Of a DNA stretch of 64,000 nt, positions 11,373 to 23,300 are shown piece after piece. The notes beneath the pieces were generated by a model that saw only the letters and a list, made by a program, of their open reading frames with translations, made no database searches and was not told where the DNA came from. The translations under genes and the position numbers were made by a program. Numbering within the stretch: the stretch's first letter is position 1; every line of letters starts with the position of its first letter. The DNA lies in the NCBI RefSeq assembly GCF_049243985.1, contig NC_135369.1, positions 20,052,533 to 20,116,532 of the forward strand, written 5' to 3'. This DNA comes from Paroedura picta (taxonomy: Eukaryota; Chordata; Lepidosauria; Squamata; Gekkonidae).

Positions 11373-14300
11373 TCAGAGGTTCAGGCAGCATGCGCGCTTC
11401 CCTTCCGTGGATGGAGAAGCTGACATGGCATTGGAGTTTTCTGCAGAGAGTGCAACTGTGTTGTCCAGCGGGCTTTTCTGCTTCTGCTTCTGCACTTTGT
11501 TGAAAATGTCTAGGAAGCATGGGAAAAGGCATTACTACTTTCCAGTTCATAGTCCTCACCTTGACCCAAAAGATTAGGATAAGCAGCATTACTATAAACC
11601 CTACTTCTGCAGACCACCAGTTTTGTAATTCGTTTCTCTTTTGAGTGGCTATATGGTCCTACTTTCTTGTCCCAATTCTGGAGACGTTATCCAGTTCCTT
11701 TCTAAGACATTAGCTAGGCTGGCTTCTAGAGTTGCCCAGTCCCTCCTGGAAACTGGTGGGGGAATGGGGGGCTTTCTAGCAAAGGAAGGGAGGCCCTGAC
11801 TACATGGCAATGTCATTTCCAGCATGCACTTCCTGTGATGTCATAATGCTGGGATGTCCTGGCAACGCTCTGGCATTTGGGCAAGAACTCTGGTAAAAAG
11901 AACTTCTACCATAGAGTTTTTGCCCAAATACCAGAGCACCATCGGATAGCATGGAGGTGGTGACATCATTTCTGGCACACACAGGAAGTAACATAATTAC
12001 AGTGCTGCCGACATAAACTAGGCCTCCTTCTTGCTCCTAGGAAGTCCACACACAGGCCAGCTGACTTGACAGTGAGGGGTGGGTCTAGAGACAACTGCCC
12101 CAGTAAGGGCTAGCAACCCTAGTTGCCAAAAACTGGGGGGGGGGGGGAGGAGAGGGTTGAATCCACCTAATTTTATTCAGGACACTTTGAGGTGGAGGGG
12201 GCAGGCGATAAACAAAAAAGGCAGATTTTTTGGAATGGAGGGGGGCGGAGGATGGTGACGAGGAAAGGGGCATTCCCAAACAACTCAAAATGGTAGGCAT
12301 GGGGAAAAACCCGATAGCACACATTTTTGCATTTGGCAGCCTCAATCAGACCCCATTAGTTCCCTCTTTAAAAATGAAAAATGGTTTTCTGGGGATACGT
12401 TTGCTGTGGGGCAAGTGAGGGTGCAAAGAGAAAAATTGAATTGCAGAAACAGACAAAAAACCTCAACCCTTTACAGAATGCAAATCTGAACGATATCCCG
12501 AGTGCAGACAAAGTCTCTGTGTCATGCAATGGCCAAAAACCCAACTGCCATCAGGAGCTCCAAAGGCAGGGGTGAGGCCTCAGTGGCTATAATGCCATGG
12601 AGTCCACCCTGCACAGTAGACAGTTTCTCCAGGAAAACTCATCTCTGCAGTCTGAAGGTCAGTTGTAATTCCAGGAGATCTCCAGGCCTCACCTGGAGCT
12701 TGGCATCTCTAGTACTGTTTGTTCTCCTCTGAATGGGAACATGAACCCAACCAGCCCAGTTTGGCAGCGCCCCCAGCCCACTTACCTTTCAAAACAGTTT
12801 CAAATGCCATTTCCACATTTGTAGAATCCAGCGCTGATGTTTCCACAAAGAGCAGCCCATTGTTTTCTGTAACGGGAATGAACAGAGAAATACTTCCTGA
12901 TCTCTGCAGACAGCCCCAAAGTCTCCAGTATGTCTGATGCAGGCCGGGCCATGGGCGTATGACCTGACTCGCAGTCTGACTATGTCAGGGGAACGTGATG
13001 GACAACATTTATATCCCACCTTTCTGCCCATACAAAGGCATGATAAAAAGTGTATTATAAAACCTATTAAAACCAGCCCTTTGCTCAAACATATGCAATT
13101 AAATAAATCTTTAAAGGAGTTTTTAAAAAATCACCATGATTAGGAAACAGTTAAAATGCATTTTGTTTAGAACACTTGGTGCTGTGTGAGGGGGAGATGG
13201 TTTCTCCTTTTTTCCTCCCACTCTTGCTTTTGCCAGTGGAAATGGAAGCTAGGAAATCTTTTTTGCCCCATTTCTCAGGCTTGGCATATTGTTCCTGGAG
13301 CACATGGAGCGAAAGAAAAGGGGCAGACAGCCCCCTACTCTGCTGTTTCTACGGGTGAAAGCGGGGTGGGAGGGAAAACAGGAGCGCTTTCTCTTCCCTC
13401 ACAACACTGGGGGAATGAGAGCTGTTTAAAGTGAGTTTCCCCAATGTACATTTGACTGGGAGTCCAGTTACATGTAGTGTGACAAAACATGTGTCAAGCA
13501 TCTATGGTGTTTCGCTCCTGAGATTTTCAAAAGGACTTTAAGGGAAGGAAGCAGCCATAAAGACTTGTTAGGGACACACAACAGTTGAAGGAGCTTTCCT
13601 GAGAAGACCTGCCCCAGACATTAAAACCCATCAGGTTCATGTTATGGGCTTTTGACCTTGGCTTCAGTCCCTCTACGGCAGTTCCCCCCGTCACCACCAG
13701 AGGGCTCTACAAGTGGCCATTGACATATTGTTATAGTGTTAAAGCAGTCTCTCCTAGTTGACTGAACAACATAGCTGCCCTCTGAATTTATCTTCCTAAT
13801 TCTTGGTCATCTCTGTGAGGCACCCTGCCTCCTACAAACACATGGAAATGTGGAACTGCTCGTCCTGTTCTTTACCCCTCCTACTGGTTTGCTCACCAAT
13901 CTCCCCCAGGTTTGCCACACCCAATATTCTAACCATGGCTGGTTCATTTTGCAGATCTGTCTGTCTTCGCATAAAGAAGAGCCTTTTACAGGGTGGCCAA
14001 ACTGTGCATCTCCAGATGTCCATGGACTATAATTCCCATGAGCCCCTGCCAGCAGGGGCTCATGGGAGCTGTAGTCCATGGACATCTGGAGAGCCACAGT
14101 CCGGCCACCCCTATGCAGGATCCAGAAGGCTCATGAGGGAGTGAATTGCTCCACCCCTGTAAGTGCCTACTCCCCCCATACACACACACACAGCTCTGCT
14201 TCAATCAGCTCTTCCTGCGGCTAACCTCTGCAACCACGGCATTTGGGTTGCTATGGTTACCTAGCTTGTTTCCTGAATTCCATGTAGTTGTTGTTTCTGT

Positions 14301-17300
14301 ATGTGGTTGATGTCTACGTGTGCATAGGAAGAAAAGATGGAAATCTTGACAACTTCCTTGTGAAAACTGCTAAAGATACATACCCAAACCTACACATGGA
14401 AAGACCCGAGGGAACAACCCTTAAGAGAGTCACTCTCTGAAACACAGAATTTCCTGAAGGCCTGGCTCTTACCTGCATACATTTTGGCCTCCTCCGTTGG
14501 AACCTCTCGAGCTTCAGCCAGGTCTGTCTTGTTGCCGACCAACATCACAACTATGGTGGCTTCAGCGTGGTCGTAGAGCTCCTTCAGCCAGCGGTCCACC
14601 ACATCGTACGACTGATGCTTGGTGATGTCAAAAACCAAGAGGGCCCCCACAGCTCCCCTGTAGTAACTGAGAAGACAGACATGGAGGATTAAGGATTAAG
14701 AGGACAGGATTAAGAGAACGGAGAACTACAGCCGATCTCCAGAATACAGAGATCAGTCCCCATGAGAACCTGGCTGCTTTCTATGCTGAACCCTATGGCA
14801 TTATGCACTGCTGACTTCCTCCTGCCACGGATTTCACCCCTGGGATCCAGCCCCAAACATCTAGAAATTTCCCAACCCATTGTTGGCAACCTGGCTTCCC
14901 AGATGAGGCGGCAGACTGCATCAGTGGACTGCCTGCCTGCTTCGACACCGAGGCTGCCTGTTCAGCATGAATTGCAATGACTGTCTGCAACCCCGTGGAA
15001 GAAGCCCGTCTCCAAAGTAACCAGCAGAACAAGTCGATCAGTTAGAGATTCCGGCAGTGTGTTCACAAAAATCTCCTGTCCCTTTAATAGGGGTTGACCA
15101 TATGGAAATAAGCTATTCAAGCTTTTCATGGCAGGGAGGTGAATAACATCCTTTAAAAAGGCAGGACATTTTTTTTTCCTCTCCAGGCTGTTGGCCATCC
15201 TGTAGTCAGAAGGTCAAAGAGAGGATGAGAGAATCTCTGTGTTTGGGGGTATGGTATGGATTCAGTGATTCTCCTTTGGAACAGAATCTTGCAGCAGCTG
15301 CTCAGATTATCCAGAAGAGCTTTTTCATATCACCTCCTGCCTGGTCCTTTCAGCTGGAGGTGCCAAGGATTGAACTCGGGACCTTTTGTATGCCAAGCAG
15401 AGGTTTTCGCACTGAGCCACAGTCTCTCCCTATGACAGACTGCCACGATTTCAACACACATAGAAAAATGTCCTACCACAGGGTCAACACCATTCATCCC
15501 ATACTGCAAGCAGAAAGGCCAATGACTTGCCAAAGGTCACCTAGTAAGTTTGTGGCAATGGCACATTTTATTTGTTGGTTGGTTGCGTGTAGTCTACCTT
15601 TCTCCCTGGGACCCAAGGCAGATTACACGGAGTGAGTCAATACTCCCAACAAGATGGGACACTTAATAGCCAGTGAAATAGGATTTGGGTAGTAGAACCA
15701 ATCAGAAATCTAAAAGCAGAAGTGAAGCCGAGTGTTAACAGGATACGTTAAATGATGCAATATTACACAACCCACTGCAAACTATACGCAGTAGTACAGA
15801 CCAAAGTCCAAAATAATTTATCCAAGTTACTTTATTATGCCTTTTGCAAAGCTCTACCCTGTCCCTTGTGTAGAAAAGTTCAGAACCTAAAGGTTGAGCT
15901 AAAAAAAAAGTTAAAAATCCAAATATTTATTATTATTATTATTATTATTATTACATGCACATAATAAAAATCAAAAACACTGATAAAATCTTCGTTATAT
16001 GTACTGTGCGGTGTGTACTGTATACAGAACACACAGAACATGTAAGGAACAAAACCCAGGTGCCTTTCAAGCCCTAAGGCAGACTTTCTCAACTTTTTTA
16101 CCATTGAGTATCTCCTGAAACATCGCAATGGTGAAGAATATGGCTGGGAAGCATAGCTAAGTACATACCCACCTGGGGCCCATGCCCTTCCCACCCGCCC
16201 TAGGCCCGTCATTTGCTACTTTGGGAGAGGGGCAGGTGGGTCAACATGACCATATGTGATCATATCACCACATGTTTAACAAATCAAAGAATCTATACAA
16301 AATTAACTAATTCCCACCCATTTGGGAAACCCTTCCAGGGCCATCAAGAAACCTCAGGGTTTCATGAAACCCTGGTTGAGAAAGCCTGCCCTAAGAGGTC
16401 TTCCTCAGCAGTCAAAGAAGAAGAGATCTTCTGCTTAACGCATGCAGAGTCAGGTAGCACTGGGAGTGGTGGCTTTTGATCAATATTTACAATGTGGGCT
16501 CCATATTGGACATTCTTATAATCAATACATATCAATTGGAGCTTTATTTTCTAGATTGTTTTACCACCTAGCAAGATTATGTATCTTTATACTGTACATG
16601 TGCATTTAAACTTATTTGACCACTAAGGACAACGCCTCAGGGGGCTAATCACGTCTGGATTTTGTTCCTTATCTGTTCTGTGTGTTACTGTTGATGCTGT
16701 ACTTGATGGGCACAGTATATACACAACTCACATTTTATATGCACGTAATTAAAATAATTAAAATAATAAATAAAAAATTTAAAAAAAAATAAAAAAATAA
16801 AAAATAAAGTAATTAAAGTAATTAAAATAATAAAGAGCCTCTTGTGGCGCAGAGTGGTAAGGCAGCCGCCTGAAAGCTTTGCCCATGAGGTTGGGAGTTC
16901 GATCCCAGCAGCCGGCTCAAGGTTGACTCAGCCTTCCATCCTTCCGAGGTCGGTAAAATGAGTACCCAGCTTGCTGCTGGGGGGTAAAACGGTAATGACT
17001 GGGGAAGGCACTGGCAAACCACCCCGTATTGAGTCTGCCATGAAAACGCTAGAGGGCGTCACCCCAAGGGTCAGACATGACTCGGTGCTTGCACAGGGGA
17101 TACCTTTACCTTTACCTTTAATTAAAATAAACTATAATAAACTAAAAAAAATTGCAATTCAACTTTTGGTTCTGAACTTGTCCAGTTGGGTTTTTATTTC
17201 AACCCTCTGAAATAAATTCAGTTTGCAGTTTGTGGAAAGCCAGACAATTCGTGGTTTACGGCTGAATTTCTCCCTGCAGCTCCCAGAACACTGCATTATG

Positions 17301-20300
17301 TTTAGGCTTACGCAGAGGTGATGGCGCGGTAACGCTCCAGCCCGGCCGTGTCCCAGATTTGTGCTCTCACCAGGGCGTCTCCCACCATTATGGTGCGAGT
17401 GGAAAACTCAACTCCAATGGTGGTCCGACTGTCGTGACTGAATTCGTTGCGAGTGAAACGGGAAAGGAGATTGGTCTTCCCGACACCGGACTCTCCGATT
17501 AAGACCACTGAAAAAAAGATGCATAATGAGGCTCGTTTTTAAGACTTTCACACATATTAATTTTGAAGGCGGCAAATAATCATAAAACATTTTAAACTAT
17601 CCAAAACAGTGAACAGTATCAAAATATCCTATATTAATAAAACAATCACAAACTGAATGGACATATGTACCATAATAAAGCTGGACATGGATGGTAGGAG
17701 GAGTTAGGACTCATCGCATACCTGATTGGGCCCCAGGGGAGATTCTTGCCCCGGAGCACTGATCAGGCAGGGGATGGCCCACCCCTAACTGCCTCCACCT
17801 CTCTTGTTGGCCCTCGGGGAGGGCACTTGCCCTCTCCAGAGGACCAATCAGGTAGTGGTCACGCCTCCCTGACTGCCTCCCCCTCTGCCTTCCAGCCAAA
17901 TGAAGAGGTGGCAGTTAGGTTAAATTCAAATGAAATACATTTATATCATATAAAGCTGTAGCTTTCTCAACCTTCCTATACCCTCCCAATCCTCTGCATA
18001 GCTGTCTTGGGGCTGATTCCAACATTCCAATATAAAACAGAGCAATTAATTCCTAAAATACATTATCACTGGAGTTCATGGGCCCAAATCAAATGCCCAG
18101 CAGAAGAGCTCCATTTTGCAGGCCCTGCGGAATGGAGTCAGGGCCCTCAGCTGTCCCTGGAGCTCATTCCAGGAGGTAGGGACCAGGAACAAAAAGGCCC
18201 TGGGCCTGGTTGAAGCCAAATGTACCTCTCTGCGGCACACCTATGACCTCTCAGACTGCTGACTGTTCTACTCTCACTTTCTAATCCTCACCTCACAGGG
18301 CTGCCAACCTCCAGGCGGGACACAATACAGAGGAAATGCTCAGGAGAGAGGACAGCAACACGAAACCATACTGAGAGTACAAATTCAGGCGTGGTCGTCA
18401 ATGGTGCATGATATGGTGCAAGAGAGCCAGTTTGGTGTAGTGGTTAGGAGTGCGGACTTCTAATCTGGCATGCCAGGTTCGATTCTGCGCTCCCCCACAT
18501 GCAGCCAGCTGCATGGCCTTGGGCTCAACACAGCACTGATAAAACCGTTCTGACCGGGCAGTGATATCAGGGCTCTCTCAGCCTCACCCACCCCACAGGG
18601 TGTCTGTTGTGGGGAGAGGAATGGGAAGGCGACTGTAAGCCGCTTTGAGCCTCCTTCGGGTAGGGAAAAGCGGCATATAAGAACCAACTCTTCTTCTTCT
18701 TCTCCTTCATATTGCCAGAAACATGAACTCCACAATAATAATCATAATAACACAAAAATGAAATCCCATGAAAAGTGAAATATAAATCCCCATTCGTCTC
18801 TATGGCTCTGCGTTTAAACTGTAGCACTGAAACCCCGCATCAAATCCATGTTTGGCTCTGTGGCTTGACAGAAACCTTGGGTAATTCAGCCTATTTTGAA
18901 ACTCTTATTCACTTAGTCACAGGAGAGCCGAATAGACCTTGTGTTGATTCTGATGGATTTGAGCCTTACACAAGAATACCACTGCATCATGCTCACAAGT
19001 CAGACTACAGAGATCCGTTTCCCCAAATACAAGGGCTGCTGGGAGGCCTTATACCCTGCTGAGGTTCCTGCTCTCCACTCCCAACCCCAACAGCCTCCAG
19101 ATCTTCAGGGATTTCCCCACTTTAAGCGAAGCCTAGCAGTGCCATCCTAAGCAAATCCTCCTAAGTCTGTTGATGCTAGTGCAAGGGAGGTAGAGACAGC
19201 AATACAGATGGTTTTAAAAGGGATTAAACAGACTCATGGAGGAGACGTAGCTGCTAGCCACGATGGCTTAAAGGAACCTCCACAGGCAGAGGCAGTAAAC
19301 CTCAAAGCTAGGAAGCAACCTCAGGGGATGAACTGGACCTTTGTTGGCCCTCCAGGGTAATTAGCTGACCTGCTGTGTGCAAAAGTATCATGGTCTGATC
19401 CAGCACGGCTCTTCTCATGGGTGTGACTGTGGGATCGCCCTGTGAGCTTTGTGTGAAGACATGCATGTCCCTATTTCTATTTCTGGAAAGCTGCCCGGTT
19501 TCTAGAGGCAGTTTGGTGTAGTGGTTAAGAGTGCGGACTTCTAATCTGGCATGACGCGTTCGATTCTGCACTCCCCCACATGCAGCCAGCTGGGTGACCT
19601 TGGGCTCGCCATGGCACTGATAAAGCCGTTCTGACCGAGCAGTGATATCAGGGCTCTCTCAGCCCCACCTACCTCACAGGGTGTCTGTTGTGGGGAGAGG
19701 AAAGGGAAGGTGACTGGAAGCCGCTTTGAGACTCCTTCAGGGATAGAAAAGTGGCATATGAGAGCCAGCTCTTCTTCTGAGACTAAAAGAAATAGTCTTT
19801 GCACCTTCTGTGATTTGCATGCAACCAAGAACTCTCCCTGCCCCCTGAGGGTTCCTTAGCAGAAGAATCAATTTGGAACCTCCATGTTAAAAAGCAGTCA
19901 ACCTCCGAATCCCAGTGACAAGAGGAAACATCAGGGGAGGGCCTCCACATCTGTGCCTTGTTGCTGGCCCTCCAGAGGAACTGGCTGGCCACTGTGTGAT
20001 ATGGTGGACTCGGTAGTCCGTTGTTTATTTATTTTATTTGTTTGCTTATTTTATTGTTGGACTTGTATACCGCCGCTCTCAAAGAGACTCAGCAGTTTGT
20101 AGTAAAACAGTAAAAACAGAACAACCCCTAAAAATCCCCATAACACATTAAAAGATAACAATACAGCAGAGTTCTAACTCCCTACCCCGTATCCAGATTG
20201 CAGTCAAAGAGCTCTTTCTTGAAGATCAAGGGTCCTGATCTAAGCAACACTAGAGGATCCCCTGATAGTAACTCCAGCAGGGCTGATCCAGCAGGGCTCT

Positions 20301-23300
20301 TCTGATGTTCTTAGGGAAAGGGAGTCCCTGCAGCTAGAAAGCCAGGGAACAAATGCTTTGGAGGAGAGCAACCTACCTATCTGGTTATTCTAAGGTTCCT
20401 CACTGTCTCTCCTTTGAAGGCTTCAAGAATCAAGGAGTCTGTCTCATCCTACTCTTTTTTTAAAATAATGATAATATCTTAGAGCCAGTTTGGTGTAGTG
20501 GTTAGGAGTGCCGACTTCTAATCTGGCATGCTGGGTTCGATTCTGCGCTCCCCCACATGCAACCAGCTGGGTGACCTTGGGCTCGCCACGGCACTGATAA
20601 AACTGCTCTGACTGGGCAGTGATATCAGCGCTCTCTTAGCCTCACCCACCTCACAGGGTGTCTGTTGTGGGGAGAGGAAAGGGAAGGCGACTGTAAGCCG
20701 CTTTGAGCCTCCTTCGGGTAGGGAAAAGCGGCATATAAGAACCAACTCTTCTTCTTCTTCTTCTTCTTTATTGGCATACAGCCAGGATAAAACACAGACA
20801 ACTGAACTGGATGCTATTCTACCTAGACCAGACTGGGATGTCCTTAGCGGCCAAGGGCTTTCCAGAGAAGTGGCTCAGAGGAAACTTTCCTGGTAAGTTA
20901 AAGGGCCAGGTTGCCTCTGTGACCCTCCCTTTCCTCCCTTTTAACTGTCACTGACCTCATTTCCTGTCTCTTCTCTGGCCTTGCATTTCCCCCATGCCTA
21001 CAGCCAGGACCACAAGAGTGACAGCTCTTCCTTCCCCATTGCCAAGTTCTCCTAATCCATTCTTTTATAGCAGTGATTTCACGCCCCAAAGTCTTCACAG
21101 CCTTCACATGGGCACATTTCCCCCCACAATTCCTGTGAAAAGGAAGAAACACAGCAGTCTATAGTTCACCAAAAAGGAACTGATGTCCTCTGGCAAACAG
21201 CTCAAAAAGGCAAATCTTGGCTGCATGTGTTGGGCTGCCCTTGAAGGTTGTCAGGAAGCAGCCTTCTAGCAACAACACAAAAAAATACGTATTTTTTGAG
21301 GTCCATCTATATTTGATCCCCAAAATAATGGTATTTCTCAATTTCCTGGAATCCCAATATCAGCATAGTATTGGGATTCATAAAATATTTGGGAAAGCTG
21401 AATAGTTTTGGCACCCTGTGCCTTTAAAGGGACCGGTGTCCCTTTAAATGCCCGCCAAACAGCTGATTCTGCAGAGCAGTGGTTCTCAACTATGCTAAAG
21501 CCACGACCCTTCAATACAGTTCCTTGTGTTGCAGTAACCCCCAACCCTGAAATTATGCAAGTGTTCTTTCACAGAAATTAAACCGAAACTGACCAATGGC
21601 ATGAAGATCCATGATTGTATATAAATTGGTTTTTTTCTGGGGTTTCTCAGTTCAGTTCTGCTTCTTGTTCCACCATGCCCATCTCTCTCTGTCCCGCTAC
21701 TCCAGACAGACGAACGCTCTATTTCGATCTACCCCGCAAGGCAGTTGTGTGGATGGCACCTCCCTGACCAAGCTGCTTGCCTTGCCATGACCCCTGTGAA
21801 AGGGTCGTTCGACCCCCCCAAAGGGTTCCCGACCCCCAGGTTGAGATCCACTGCTGCAGAGGGAAGCTTTTCTGCTATCGTCTGAGTTGTGCAGGGAGCC
21901 CCGTTCAAACTGCCCCCACCCCCGGCCAGACAAACACTGACTCCGCAAAGAGAAGCCGCTCCCCTAAGCCGCTCCCCAAACCCTCCTTCCTGCAGAGCCC
22001 ACGCTTGGTAGCATCTTTCACTTCCCTCCCTTTGGAAGGGGGGGGGGGAGGGAAAAGGACCATGTAAATTGAAGAGCCCATCAGCACACTGTTAAGTTTA
22101 AATGGCCAGCAGCCATTTCAGAGTATAGCTGCCGAATGTGCCTGAATAAAAGCTGGGCAAAAAACAGCTTTTATTTGGGCCAGCTATATCAGTAGTTGAA
22201 GCAACTTAGAGAATTTACATCTGGCTTAAAAATACTGAACCTATACCAATAAGGTCCCCCCCCCCCCCCCCGGTTCAAGTTAACCAAATGCACACACCTA
22301 GCTCCAACTTCGTCATTGAATTACTAGGCCTGAGCAACATTTATATAGGAACGGAGAGCATAGTGCTACAGGCAGGGGTGCTACAAACCCAGATAGGGCC
22401 TGGAGATATTCTGTTGTTACCACTGATCTCCAAATGAAAGAGATCAATTCACCTGGATAAAATGGCTGCTTTGGAGGATGGACTCTTTGTTTGTTTGTTT
22501 GTTTGTTTATGTCAGGGGTAGTCAAACTGCGGCTCTCCAGATGTCCATGGACTACAATTCCCAGAAGCCCCTGCCAGCATTCACTGGCAGGGGCTTCTGG
22601 GAATTGTAGTCCATGGACATCTGGAGGGCCGCAGTTTGACTACCCATGGTTTATGTTAACCTCCCTGAGCCTTCTGGGAGGGTGGTATATATATTCATTA
22701 AACAAACAAACAAACAAACAAACTATCCAGAATCAAAATACAGGATGATCCTGACAGGCTAGAAAACTGGGCTAAAATGAATTTCAATAGTGATAAATGT
22801 AAAATTCTTCATTTAAGTAGGAAAAATCAAATGCATCATTGTAGGATGGGTGAGGCTTGTCTTGGCAGTAGCATCTGGGGGTCTTAGTACACTAGACCCT
22901 GAACATGAGTCAGCAGTGTGACTCGGTGGCTAAAAAGGCAAACAGGATTTGGGGCTGTATTAAAAGAAGTATAGTGTCCAGATCACGTGAGGTGATGTTA
23001 CCACTTTACACCGTTCTGGTCAGTTCTCTCTTGGAGTACTGTGTTCAGTTATGGGCACTACAGAGTTTTGGTCCTCCAGAGAAGGGTTATGAAGATGGTG
23101 AGGGGTTTAGAGACCAAGTTGTATAAGGAAAGGTTGAGGGAGCTTGGTCCATTTAGCCTGGAGAGAAGACAACAAAGAGGTGATATGATAACCATCTTTA
23201 AATACTTGAAGGGCTGTCATATAGAGTTGTTTTCTGTTGCCTTAGAGGGTCAGACCAGAACCAATAGGTTGAAATTAATTCAAAAGAACTTTTGGTTAAA

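Noticed and set aside
16835-16920. Possible tRNA gene
   Set aside because: The tRNA-like part is the head of a Sauria SINE without a proper anticodon arm or acceptor stem.
18460-20745. Recurring open frames with [12 protein letters not shown] or similar
   Set aside because: The same peptide appears at every reversed (TTC)n SINE; it is the SINE read in one frame.
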